DNA of 38,459 bases from assembly GCA_044234625.1 (NCBI GenBank), contig JBIIIP010000176.1, positions 1 through 38,459 of the forward strand, read 5' to 3'. Position 1 is the stretch's first letter; the number at the start of each line of letters is the position of its first letter. The translations under genes were made by a program, and so were the position numbers. The notes under the pieces are model-generated. The model ran no database searches and had not been told where the DNA came from. It saw only the letters and a program-made list of their open reading frames with translations. Source of the DNA: CACORA01 sp044234625. Lineage in GTDB: Bacteria > Planctomycetota > Planctomycetia > Pirellulales > UBA1268. Shown piece after piece: positions 1 to 6,692 of this stretch.

Positions 1-380
1 CCCTGACAACACCAACAGGCAGCTTTCCAGGCGGTGGCGACTTTATCGGCGGTGTTCTTTTATCTGATGGCCGTGTTTTTTGTGTGCCCTTTAGCAGCGC
101 AACTGCCCGAATATACAACCCTACGACCGATACCCTGACAACACCAGCAGGCAGCTTTCCAGGCGGTGGCGCCTTTATCGGCGGTGTTCTTTTATCTGAT
201 GGCCGTGTTTTTTGTGTGCCCTTTAACAGCGCAACTGCCCGAATATACAACCCTGCGACTAATACCCTGACAACACCAGCAGGCAGCTTTTCAGGCGGTA
301 ACGCCTTTGCCGGCGGTGTTCTTTTATCTGATGGCCGAGTTTTTTGTGTGCCCCATAACAGCACAACTGCCCGAATATAC
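1..380 (+). repeat. 132-bp tandem repeats inside the tail-fibre-like gene (nearly three copies)
   Basis: Copies begin at 1, 133 and 265, each starting CCCTGACAACACCA. Copies one and two differ at only a few bases. The third is slightly more divergent and ends near 380. The period is a multiple of three, so copy-number change keeps the reading frame. Confidence 0.95.
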
Positions 381-446
381 GGGGACGCATTACCTACAAG
401 GCTTCCTGACTCCCGTGTGCTTTCCGCATACGACAACAAGTTATGA
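3..446 (+). CDS. Kelch-like repeat protein, C-terminal part (probable tail fibre/receptor-binding protein); 5' end outside window
   Basis: The frame is open from the left edge, so the N-terminus is missing. The visible 147 residues are about three copies of a 44-residue unit containing LSDGRVFCVP, ATARIYNP and TLTTPAGSF. The pattern of a DGRV strand followed by ARIYNP resembles Kelch or galactose-oxidase-like propeller blades, which are common in surface-binding proteins. The last unit breaks off after ARIY into an unrelated tail of about 25 residues. Its stop overlaps the next ATG (ATGA at 443-446). Placement beside a tail-completion-like stump and lysis genes suggests a phage tail adhesin. 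That role is inferred; the repeats are directly visible. Confidence 0.6.
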   Translation: MTTPTGSFPGGGDFIGGVLLSDGRVFCVPFSSATARIYNPTTDTLTTPAGSFPGGGAFIGGVLLSDGRVFCVPFNSATARIYNPATNTLTTPAGSFSGGNAFAGGVLLSDGRVFCVPHNSTTARIYGDALPTRLPDSRVLSAYDNKL

Positions 447-517
447 CCACCTCCCGCCGCGAGCACATCCTTCAGGCCCTGCTGACCAGCCTCAACGGCC
501 TGGCGGGGGCGGGTTAG
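443..517 (+). pseudogene. 24-codon stump resembling the N-terminus of a phage tail completion/terminator protein
   Basis: This ATG overlaps the stop of the tail-fibre-like gene (ATGA) and reads 24 codons to TAG at 515-517. It begins MTTSRREHILQALL and ends LNGLAGAG. This resembles the opening of phage tail-completion proteins, which from memory often begin MTTRRE.IL..I...L.GL.GVG. The rest of such a protein is absent: the opposite strand carries an HTH gene whose stop codon overlaps this one. It could be a truncated remnant at a recombination junction, or simply a short coupled peptide. The resemblance covers few residues, so the assignment is tentative. Confidence 0.4.
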
Positions 518-741
518 ACCCAGCCACGGGCATTCATCAGGCGCACCACGGCTGGGAGATTGATTTCGAGGGTTGCCCTCTGCCTGGCAGTGACCCAGCG
601 CCAGTGGACCCCCTCTATCCAGTGCTCCTGCTCCAACCGTCTGCGCAGAGTGCGTTCACTGCAGCCCAGGACAGCAGCGGCGGCCCGGGTCTTGAACCAG
701 TCCCGCCTGGCGATAGGGACGGAAATCTTTACGGAGGACAT
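514..741 (-). CDS. Small helix-turn-helix protein (excisionase/MerR-like)
   Basis: A 75-residue product starting MSSVKISVPIARRDW; a start 13 codons upstream at 780 is possible. The core AAAVLGCSERTLRRRL looks like a helix-turn-helix recognition unit. It is followed by WIEGVHWRWVTARQRATLEI, resembling a wing, then INLPAVVRLMNARGW. This layout is typical of small excisionase or winged-HTH DNA-binding proteins of cyanobacterial phages and islands. No integrase is present in the window to pair with it, so a role in excision or transcription cannot be decided. It lies opposite to and just beyond the truncated tail-protein stump, with the two stop codons overlapping. Confidence 0.55.
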   Translation of the reverse strand: MSSVKISVPIARRDWFKTRAAAAVLGCSERTLRRRLEQEHWIEGVHWRWVTARQRATLEINLPAVVRLMNARGWV

Positions 742-883
742 GGAGCCAGCACCCGCGCTCCTGCGATGGGTTGTTGGCATAGGGGTCGAGGTGGGGCTGG
801 CGGAGCGTAAGACACATCATGCGCAAAAGCAAGATGGGTGGAGTTGCGCAGGCTTTAGATTGGGTCTAGGGCAGGAGCACTGA

Positions 884-1255
884 ATGACTGGTGAGCTGAC
901 GATGGAGGAGGAATTCATCCTGCGTCGCATGAGGGACAGCCTGCATCAAGCATCCCAAGCCGAGCTGCTGGATCTGGTGATCACGGCTCAGGCCAAGATC
1001 TTCTCCCTAGCCCACCACTTCCGAGAGGTCGCTGCAGAGGCGGGGATTGCCACGCAAATCGAGATTGTCGACGACTTCGATTGCGGTCTTCCTGATTCAG
1101 GGGAGGAGCTAGTACAGGTCTTCGGGGGGAGGCCCAGCACAGAAGACGTGGAGCGCTACGCAGAAGAGCGCATTCAAGCTTTCCAGGCTTTCCACGGCAT
1201 GGACATTGACTTCAGTGATATCGCCATGGAAGAAGACGGAGACTGGGATCTATGA
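884..1255 (+). CDS. NblA-like protein (phycobilisome-degradation family N-terminal region)
   Basis: A 123-residue protein preceded by AGGAG six bases before the ATG. Residues 6-50 follow the NblA pattern: LTMEEEFILRRM, then SQAELLDLVITAQAKIF, matching the E..F.(I/L)R helix and second amphipathic helix of NblA/Ycf18. NblA proteins are about 60 residues, act as adaptors that bind phycobilisomes and Clp chaperones, and are carried by some freshwater cyanophages. Here an acidic tail of about 70 residues is added (IEIVDDFDCG ... MDIDFSDIAMEEDGDW). Its stop overlaps the endolysin start (ATGA), so the two are translationally coupled. The similarity is by eye and short; any two-helix protein is an alternative. 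Confidence 0.45.
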   Translation: MTGELTMEEEFILRRMRDSLHQASQAELLDLVITAQAKIFSLAHHFREVAAEAGIATQIEIVDDFDCGLPDSGEELVQVFGGRPSTEDVERYAEERIQAFQAFHGMDIDFSDIAMEEDGDWDL

Positions 1256-2541
1256 CAACAATTCAAGAGCGCGCCCTTCTCAATACCATCAGGCACGCAG
1301 AAGGCACCTGGCGGGATGGGAAGCCCGACGGATACCAGGTGGTGTTCGGGGGAGGCATGGTACCGTCACTGGAGCGGCATCCTGACCGGGTCGTCGCTTC
1401 CGGTGGCTACAGGAGTGCCGCTGCGGGTGCCTACCAGATCATGCCGGGTACTTGGCGCCCACTGCAACAGCGCCTAGGGCTCAAGGATTTTGGGCCTCAG
1501 TCTCAAGACTTCGCAGCACTTGAGCTGGTCAGGCAGCGTGGCGCCCGGGACCTGATCAACAAAGAAGGCTTCACTCCGGATGTGGCCGCCAAGCTGGCTC
1601 CAGAGTGGGCATCGTTCCCGACGATGAAAGGCACGAGCTACTACGGGCAGCCCGTCAAGCAGTATCCAGAGCTCAAGAAGTTCTACGACTCACAGATTGC
1701 AGCTCTCTCTAAAGGCGGGGGCGCCCCGGCTCCAGCCCCAGCGACGCCATCCCCTAGTCCACCAGAGAACGACAGCTTTACGCGCACCCTGCTGAAATCC
1801 ATGCTGGGCGGCGGCGATGACGACACGGCCTCATCTAGGCCGATCACATCATTGAGTGCTCCCCGGAATCGACAGGTCTCACCGTTCACGAGTGCCCTAC
1901 TGGGCGGCGGTGTTGCTGGAGCCTTTGCTCCACTTGTTGGCGCCATCGCTGGGCTGAACGGGAGAGGCGGAGCAGAGCGCTCCCAGGGCGCCGGGCAAGA
2001 AGCCCCCAGGATGGCCGCAGGAGGATTCTTTCCGTCGCTGGTGCAGGCCATCCTGTCGGATTCACCAGAGGCCTCGCCAGTCCCTGCCGCCCCCGCCGCT
2101 GCTGCTACTACGGGAGCACCTCCAGCGGTAGCACGCGCCAGTAAAAGGGGCGGGGCGATGGTGAAAATCACAGACCTTGGGAAGATGCTTCAGGGCGCAG
2201 GACTCAGGGTGAGAGAGCATCCAGACTTTGGCGGAGTGGGCAAACACTCAGAGAATTCTTTGCACTACATCGGTAAAGCCATCGACGCCACCGATTGGCA
2301 GGATCCAGACGAACCCAAAAACTCCTGGCTTCCAAGGAAGACGTGGTACGCGCAACAAGTCCAAAACGCCCTGGCTGGAACCGGAGCTGAAATCTTTGGC
2401 CCCCACAATGATCCCAGAGGACACGGAACACATATCCACATAGGCCTCCCAGGCGGGAGCCTCCCGAAGGAGGCTGCTGAGCGGTTGGTGGAATTGCGAC
2501 ACGAATCGATCAAGCGATTCCCATTCCACTGGAAGGGGTAG
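1252..2541 (+). CDS. Bifunctional endolysin: GH104 (lambda R-type) transglycosylase plus M15-like peptidase
   Basis: A 429-residue protein. Residues 1-150 closely follow lambda endolysin R: AEGT with probable catalytic Glu17, YQVVFGG, SAAAGAYQI, LGLKDFGPQSQD. This family cleaves peptidoglycan glycan strands without water. A Pro/Ala/Gly-rich linker (about 152-300) includes a hydrophobic stretch at 216-235 that could touch the membrane. Residues 303-429 contain HSENSLHYIGKAID (His332, His338, Asp345) and HGTHIHIG (His391-His396), a metal-ligand arrangement like LAS/M15 D,D- or L,D-peptidases. Translation is coupled to the NblA-like gene. Its stop directly abuts that of the convergent MazG gene at 2542. 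The first domain is secure; the second is probable. Confidence 0.85.
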   Translation: MTTIQERALLNTIRHAEGTWRDGKPDGYQVVFGGGMVPSLERHPDRVVASGGYRSAAAGAYQIMPGTWRPLQQRLGLKDFGPQSQDFAALELVRQRGARDLINKEGFTPDVAAKLAPEWASFPTMKGTSYYGQPVKQYPELKKFYDSQIAALSKGGGAPAPAPATPSPSPPENDSFTRTLLKSMLGGGDDDTASSRPITSLSAPRNRQVSPFTSALLGGGVAGAFAPLVGAIAGLNGRGGAERSQGAGQEAPRMAAGGFFPSLVQAILSDSPEASPVPAAPAAAATTGAPPAVARASKRGGAMVKITDLGKMLQGAGLRVREHPDFGGVGKHSENSLHYIGKAIDATDWQDPDEPKNSWLPRKTWYAQQVQNALAGTGAEIFGPHNDPRGHGTHIHIGLPGGSLPKEAAERLVELRHESIKRFPFHWKG

Positions 2542-2871
2542 TTACCGATCGTCCCCGCTGCCGCTGAGCACGCCCCTATGTTGCCGGTTGGCCAGTTTGT
2601 CTAGGTTGTTGGCGGCGACATCCCCGAGGTCGATGTCCAGCTCATTGGCCAACTGCGCCACGTACCAAAGCACGTCACCCAATTCAAGAGTGATGGCCGT
2701 GATGGCGGCGCCATCAAAGTGGCCCTCCTTGTCACGAATCACCTTTTTGACTTTCTCTGCCACCTCCCCTGATTCACCGCAGAGGCCCAGGGTGGGGTAG
2801 ATGGGGTTACTGCCGCAGTCGGGATAGATCGCAAACTGGGAGGAGCGAATCTGGTACTCGCGGAGATCCAT
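2542..2871 (-). CDS. mazG: MazG-like nucleotide pyrophosphohydrolase
   Basis: A 109-residue all-helical NTP-PPase. The metal-binding motif is visible as GESGEVAEKVKK (Glu33, Glu36) and ELGDVLWYVAQL (Glu63, Asp66), the EExxE...ExxD signature of MazG and dUTPase-like pyrophosphatases. The enzyme hydrolyses a (d)NTP to the monophosphate plus pyrophosphate; phage versions adjust nucleotide or ppGpp pools. I chose the ATG at 2871 because MDLREYQIRSSQF matches the usual N-terminus. The frame stays open upstream to 3330 but that part overlaps plus-strand genes. It is an isolated leftward gene between rightward lysis-type genes. Substrate specificity cannot be read from sequence. Confidence 0.85.
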   Translation of the reverse strand: MDLREYQIRSSQFAIYPDCGSNPIYPTLGLCGESGEVAEKVKKVIRDKEGHFDGAAITAITLELGDVLWYVAQLANELDIDLGDVAANNLDKLANRQHRGVLSGSGDDR

Positions 2872-2932
2872 GGTGAAAGAGAGGTCATGCGTTTCTGCCA
2901 GAATAGGTTCGCATTGATTTGGTCCCGGCGCT

Positions 2933-3226
2933 ATGGCATCTACACCTGTTCCTGGCGTCGGAGCACGCCCAGCTGTTGCCGCTGGCTCTGTTGCTGTTCT
3001 TGCCATGGCGGCTAGCTTGGCTTTTGGTGCCGTGTATATCTGGGACTGCCGGCGCTCTGGCGGAGAGGTCAAAGCCTGCTGGCAGGACGGTCGCCAAGCT
3101 GCGGGGCTGAATTCAGAAGGCGGCCTCATCGCAGGAGCCATCGGCATGGCCAGCTGGGCTCTGGGCTTCAACACGTACAACCCACGTCTTCGGAGGGAAG
3201 AGGGCGAAAAAGAAAAGCAATTCTGA
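2933..3226 (+). CDS. Small membrane protein, phage-type hypothetical
   Basis: A 97-residue product. One hydrophobic segment (VAVLAMAASLAFGAVYIW, about 20-37) is followed by a short Cys-containing stretch (DCRRSGGEVKACW). A second weakly hydrophobic glycine-rich stretch (GGLIAGAIGMASWALGFN) precedes a charged tail ending EEGEKEKQF. Small membrane proteins of this style next to endolysins can be holins or virion proteins, but no family was recognised with certainty. It overlaps no other supported gene and runs rightward with the following coiled-coil membrane protein. Confidence 0.5.
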   Translation: MASTPVPGVGARPAVAAGSVAVLAMAASLAFGAVYIWDCRRSGGEVKACWQDGRQAAGLNSEGGLIAGAIGMASWALGFNTYNPRLRREEGEKEKQF

Positions 3227-3304
3227 AATTCGCCTTGATGGGGTGAAACTGGTACATTTACCGCAGGGCGACAGCCCAGGCATGCACTACGTTCGCCAAG
3301 CCCC

Positions 3305-3787
3305 ATGATCTCTACCGGATTGATGTCCATCCTGTGGTTCCTCGGAATCGCAAGCGGGGCCAGCAGTGGCTGGTACTTCTCTCGCCGGAATGGGAGGAGG
3401 ACAGAGAAAATCCTCAGGGAATTTGGCCCGGCCTACGCCAAGCTGGTAGAGGAAACAGAAGGCATCATCGAGAACGAGCTCGATGGGATGGATTTGCGTA
3501 TCCAGGAAATCGTCCAGAGACAAGTATCTCTTGCCATGAGCGAGGTACTGGCGGCCATGGCGCAAGCAGAGCAACAGAAAATCGCTTACGCCCAGGCCCA
3601 GGCCCAGGCAGAGGAGTTGGCTCGATTGAGAGCAGCCGCGGCATCAAGGTCCCAGCCAGGATTTAGTTCACCCGCTGCTGATATGGGACAGTCCACCGCC
3701 CAGGCCATTGCTGAGATGAATGAGCGCATGGCAGGAATACAAGAGAAAATGCGCCGAGCGGGAATGCCGGCCCCAGGGGATCGATGA
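3305..3787 (+). CDS. Membrane-anchored coiled-coil protein (possible lysis accessory/spanin-like)
   Basis: A 160-residue protein with an N-terminal membrane segment (LMSILWFLGIASGASSGWYF, about 6-25), a basic stretch (RRNGRRTEK) and a long charged helical region rich in Glu, Gln and Ala (about 35-115). That region includes an AQAQAQAEELARLRAAAA coiled coil. The tail carries a second short helix (MNERMAGIQEKMRRAG). Topology (N-anchor, helical rod) resembles inner-membrane spanins or holin-associated proteins, and it sits near the endolysin; that role is inferred from context only. Its stop overlaps ATG 3784, suggesting coupling with a short downstream frame. Confidence 0.55.
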   Translation: MISTGLMSILWFLGIASGASSGWYFSRRNGRRTEKILREFGPAYAKLVEETEGIIENELDGMDLRIQEIVQRQVSLAMSEVLAAMAQAEQQKIAYAQAQAQAEELARLRAAAASRSQPGFSSPAADMGQSTAQAIAEMNERMAGIQEKMRRAGMPAPGDR

Positions 3788-3900
3788 TGAGTGGAACCAC
3801 CCCTAGACTGGGTTGGTCTCGGGGCCGGTTTACTTGGACAGGAGATATAAGCAGGCCCAGGGGGCGTCAAAGAATGGAGAAGCGCGCAGAGAAGCCTTGA
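3784..3900 (+). CDS. Possible 38-residue basic peptide coupled to the upstream gene
   Basis: The ATG overlaps the upstream stop (ATGA) and the frame reads 38 codons to TGA. The peptide begins MMSGTTPRLGWSRGRFTW and ends RQRMEKRAEKP, and is strongly basic. It overlaps the start of the 3813 frame in another phase. The start-stop overlap is the only positive evidence; it may serve only to deliver ribosomes to the next gene. Confidence 0.25.
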   Translation: MMSGTTPRLGWSRGRFTWTGDISRPRGRQRMEKRAEKP

Positions 3901-4160
3901 CCAGATCCATGCTGGCCTCCGCAAGAAGCCAGACCCGCTCCATCAATAGCGAAAGAGCCGGCTACGAAAGCGGTCCCAAGGGAACCGAGTTTGGCACTGG
4001 CGGCAGAGTCAGCGCTGCTCGAGCTGCTGAGCGTCGTTCAGCTGATCGAGTCTTCCAGGAGGAAGGGTCCGGGACTTACGGCGACTCGAAGAGCTTTGGC
4101 GGTTCGCCGGAGCCGGAGAGCCGGTCCCGATCCAAGGGTTCAGCACTGACGGTGTCCTGA
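3813..4160 (+). CDS. Hydrophilic low-complexity protein of unknown function
   Basis: A frame of 115 codons from a TTG at 3813; an internal ATG at 3909 is an alternative start. The product is rich in Ser, Arg, Ala and Gly (AARAAERRSADRVFQEEG, SFGGSPEPESRSRSKG), without recognisable domains or membrane segments. It follows the rightward small-protein set. Its last 152 bases overlap the 3' end of the leftward gene ending at 4009. Codon choice in this frame looks natural, and the overlapped tail of the opposite product is the less protein-like of the two, but neither can be excluded. Confidence 0.4.
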   Translation: MVSGPVYLDRRYKQAQGASKNGEARREALTRSMLASARSQTRSINSERAGYESGPKGTEFGTGGRVSAARAAERRSADRVFQEEGSGTYGDSKSFGGSPEPESRSRSKGSALTVS

Positions 4161-4638
4161 CGAGCGTTGCTTCCAGGTGCCTGTTGCTTACAGCGATCAG
4201 CCTGGCCGGTGGGTCTTGCTTGTACTTAGATTCCCAGCTGTACTTGGCTTCCCAGGCTGATTGAAAGACTGCTGCTGGCCTGTCTTCCAGTAGTGGACAT
4301 GGTGGGTTGTAACGAAACAGGATGCAGCATCCCGTCTGCCATTCGTCATCAGCTTCTGGATCCCACCAACGGAAAACCCGAAACGGGGTGTCATCCAGAT
4401 CTCCGTACCCGGGAATCGTCATGTGGACGTCATGCAGAGCCTGAGCCAGGAAAGCAATCGATGCGCTGACATCGAGCGGCATCTCTTGCCGAGCTTGCAC
4501 GCAATCTGGAATGGCATGACGCCAAGAAAGCCATCCATCATGGATGATCGAGCGACTCAAGAGGTACCACCCGTGAGATGGATGGTAGAACTCGTCATCG
4601 TCACTTTCTGCCCAGGGTAGGTGTGGCACTGAGATCAC
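4009..4638 (-). CDS. Hypothetical protein, Trp-rich
   Basis: A 209-residue product, not recognised. The first 150 residues look like a folded domain rich in Trp and acidic residues (PWAESDDDEFYHPSHGWYLL, FRVFRWWDPEADDEW). The last 50 (TGSPAPANRQSSSSRRKS...) are low complexity and run antiparallel into the 3813-4160 frame. It is the last gene of the leftward train that begins near 7456. Its ATG overlaps the stop of the gene upstream (4635-4638, ATGA), so it is translated as part of that operon. Confidence 0.55.
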   Translation of the reverse strand: MISVPHLPWAESDDDEFYHPSHGWYLLSRSIIHDGWLSWRHAIPDCVQARQEMPLDVSASIAFLAQALHDVHMTIPGYGDLDDTPFRVFRWWDPEADDEWQTGCCILFRYNPPCPLLEDRPAAVFQSAWEAKYSWESKYKQDPPARLIAVSNRHLEATLVRTPSVLNPWIGTGSPAPANRQSSSSRRKSRTLPPGRLDQLNDAQQLEQR

Positions 4639-5264
4639 TCCGCTCCAGGCAATGCGTCGTCGTAATCACGCCTTAAAGAAGCGCGATAGGAATCCTTCCA
4701 GCGGCTTTCTCCGCTCCATTGATCGAGAACAACTCGCCCATGGTGTGACGCTGCTGCATGGAACCTGGCCAGGGACGAATTGAACGCAGTGGAGGGGAAC
4801 GCATTAGGGAGGTAGACGATCGGGGACCAGTCCGCTGGCGGTACACGAACGGCCTCCTCCAGTTCGTCGTCCCAGAACTGGGGAGCGAGCCTGCTGAACG
4901 GGAAGCAAACTGGAAAGTCCCAAATCCAGGGACATCGCGTAATGACCTCGTTGGAGCCGGGCCAGAGGATGGCCTCCCAGATGTGGCCAGCTCGGTATTC
5001 CTTCAGAAGCTTGTTGGCCATGGCCTTGCCAAGGGGCACCCCACTGGGAACTCCCAGGAAGACACGCTTGCTTCCCGATGGACTCCAGTGGCGCCCTGCT
5101 GCAACATCAATGTGGGGCGATCGATCCAGATAGCGAGCGGCCTGGACGACATGGTTCACCTCCGCGGTGCTGTAGGGATCAAGATCGATCCCACCCATGG
5201 TGCTTCTAGCAATCTCAATAACAGCCCTTGGTGGTATCAACTCACGCCGGGGCTGCTGACTCAT
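4635..5264 (-). CDS. Dam-like phage N6-adenine methyltransferase-related protein, probably inactive
   Basis: A 209-residue product from ATG 5264 (MSQQPRRELIPPR), which overlaps the stop of the 5261-5455 gene. GIDLDPYSTAEVNHVVQAAR, followed by YLDRS, resembles the SAM-binding opening of phage Dam-type methyltransferases (the D.DP.A..N pattern). The expected catalytic NPPY/DPPY tetrad is missing: after RVFLG the sequence reads VPSGVPLGKAMANKLL. The downstream part (ILWPGSNEVITRCPWIWDFP, VCFPFSRLAPQFW) keeps the general fold order. I infer a methyltransferase-derived protein that has lost catalysis or works through another site. A more distant Rossmann-type enzyme is the alternative. Confidence 0.45.
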   Translation of the reverse strand: MSQQPRRELIPPRAVIEIARSTMGGIDLDPYSTAEVNHVVQAARYLDRSPHIDVAAGRHWSPSGSKRVFLGVPSGVPLGKAMANKLLKEYRAGHIWEAILWPGSNEVITRCPWIWDFPVCFPFSRLAPQFWDDELEEAVRVPPADWSPIVYLPNAFPSTAFNSSLARFHAAASHHGRVVLDQWSGESRWKDSYRASLRRDYDDALPGAE

Positions 5265-5455
5265 GGCTGGGGATCCATCACTGGAAGAGTTCCATCCAGT
5301 TCGCCCATGATGCGCCGAATCGTCGGACGGTGAATTCGGGCATGGGTGCCATGGTTCCAATCGCTTCCATGGCAAAGGCCGTGGATCGCTTCGTAGAGCT
5401 CTTTGGGAATAAGGATGTAGCCCTGAAACTCCGTTGTAAACATCTTGGAGCTCAT
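5261..5455 (-). CDS. Small hypothetical protein (64 residues)
   Basis: Begins MSSKMFTTEFQGYILIPKEL and ends with HRPTIRRIMGELDGTLP. No family was recognised. Both ends overlap neighbours by ATGA (5261-5264 and 5452-5455), which strongly supports it as a real translated member of the operon. It is soluble, with no membrane segment or metal motif, and its position between the methyltransferase-like gene and the 147-residue gene gives no clear role. Confidence 0.55.
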   Translation of the reverse strand: MSSKMFTTEFQGYILIPKELYEAIHGLCHGSDWNHGTHARIHRPTIRRIMGELDGTLPVMDPQP

Positions 5456-5895
5456 ACCGTGAGCTTCTCCTGCAGCTCCTGGATTCCCTTGGCTGGATGA
5501 TCCCGGGGGATAGGAAGCAAGCTGCTTTGGCTGTTGTCAATCAACATGAGCAGGACCTTCTCCTTGAAGTTGGCAGCTTCGATCTCCTTGATCAGGGATT
5601 CGAGCATCTGATGAATGTCGATCTGGTCGAGGCTTTTGGCAACTTTGAGGTCAGCTTGAAAATCATCAATCGTGAGGTAGTAGGCCGCTGAGCCCTTGTT
5701 GGCCAAATTGATGCACATGATGCCAGGTCCCTGTTTTTCGTAGAACCGATCAAAATGCTTGATGTGGTCCGCGAGGATCACTTCACAGGCCCTGGTATTG
5801 AGGGCGATTTGCTCCTCTGTATCGGCTTTCGTGAGCGTGTCGCCAAGTTCCTGGAAGAAGCTCTTGAGCAGGGTGGCGCGATCGGGTCTTTTCAT
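5452..5895 (-). CDS. Hypothetical helical protein
   Basis: A 147-residue product, mostly predicted-helical and acidic (ATLLKSFFQELGDTLTKADT, LESLIKEIEAANFKEKVLLM). No conserved domain was recognised. Its ATG at 5895 overlaps the thyX stop and its own stop overlaps the next gene, so it is translationally coupled on both sides. It carries no signal peptide. Co-occurrence with thyX makes a nucleotide-metabolism or host-takeover role possible, but nothing in the sequence shows it. Confidence 0.6.
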   Translation of the reverse strand: MKRPDRATLLKSFFQELGDTLTKADTEEQIALNTRACEVILADHIKHFDRFYEKQGPGIMCINLANKGSAAYYLTIDDFQADLKVAKSLDQIDIHQMLESLIKEIEAANFKEKVLLMLIDNSQSSLLPIPRDHPAKGIQELQEKLTV

Positions 5896-6692
5896 GGGGC
5901 AAGCCGGGCTTTGCCCTGGCGGTTAGCTGAGTACCAATTGGCAATCTCGGGAATCCAATTTCGAATGGCGCCAGTTAGAAGTTCCATAACCCAGCGAATT
6001 TCGTACTGAGCATCTGGCTTGAGGCGCACATCAAGCAGGTGCAACCACATACGAGCATTCATGGTCAGGAAAACATTCTGGAGAAAGGCTCCCGGCAAAA
6101 CTTGCCTGGCGTGCTCCTCTGATATCCCCTGCTTTCTAAGTTCGTAATACTGGTGGCAAGCGTTCTGGTAGACGATGGCCAGCTTGGCGTTGTCATGCTC
6201 TCTCCAGAGATATGGGTCTCCTTGGCGATCCCTGTAGGTGCCAGGGGGCCGGAAATGGAAAGCCTCCTGAACCGGGAGCGCACCAGTGGCGACATCAATA
6301 AAGCGCTGCCCTGTATATCGATTGGACTGAACATCGAAAGAGGCAATGCGATGCGTCCTTAGTTGAACCATCGTGTCGTGATCCACTTGGAGTAACACCG
6401 ATAGATGGGCGTGCTCCAGGGGGCCGTAATGGCCGCGATCTCCCTTGAGCAGACGGCGGACAACAATTTCCCCGCAGCGGTCCTCAGGTAAATCGGTATC
6501 CCAGACAGGGAATTCCGAGTAATCGTTGTGAAGAGCAAGGTAGATACGCCGCTGCGGCATATCACCTGTAGGTCCTATCACCCACAGCTTGAAGGGGTTT
6601 TCTGATTTGGGCGGAACAGGCAAGGGCGCAAGGGCAACCTGCCCGTCTGGGGTGGTTTCCATGAGCCACTCTGGGGTAGGCGCTGCAGTCAT
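5892..6692 (-). CDS. thyX: Flavin-dependent thymidylate synthase ThyX
   Basis: A 266-residue enzyme that methylates dUMP to dTMP using methylenetetrahydrofolate, FAD and NADPH. The signature loop reads RTHRIASFDVQSNRYTG (about 112-128), the cyanobacterial/cyanophage form of the ThyX RHR-x7-S motif. Upstream, HYGPLEHAHLSVLLQV gives the usual nucleotide-binding strand, and LPGAFLQNVFLTMNAR the second substrate loop. The N-terminus (about 35 residues) is a short extension. Start and stop overlap neighbours by ATGA. With dcd, a deaminase-like gene and dNMP kinase it forms a pyrimidine-supply set for DNA synthesis. Confidence 0.93.
   Translation of the reverse strand: MTAAPTPEWLMETTPDGQVALAPLPVPPKSENPFKLWVIGPTGDMPQRRIYLALHNDYSEFPVWDTDLPEDRCGEIVVRRLLKGDRGHYGPLEHAHLSVLLQVDHDTMVQLRTHRIASFDVQSNRYTGQRFIDVATGALPVQEAFHFRPPGTYRDRQGDPYLWREHDNAKLAIVYQNACHQYYELRKQGISEEHARQVLPGAFLQNVFLTMNARMWLHLLDVRLKPDAQYEIRWVMELLTGAIRNWIPEIANWYSANRQGKARLAP

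Noticed and set aside
1..380. Tail-gene repeats as a diversity-generating retroelement variable region
   Set aside because: No reverse transcriptase or template repeat is visible and the differences are not confined to adenine positions.
307..883. Rightward reading frames across 307-883
   Set aside because: They run antisense to or out of phase with the HTH gene and tail gene, have erratic composition and lack ribosome sites.
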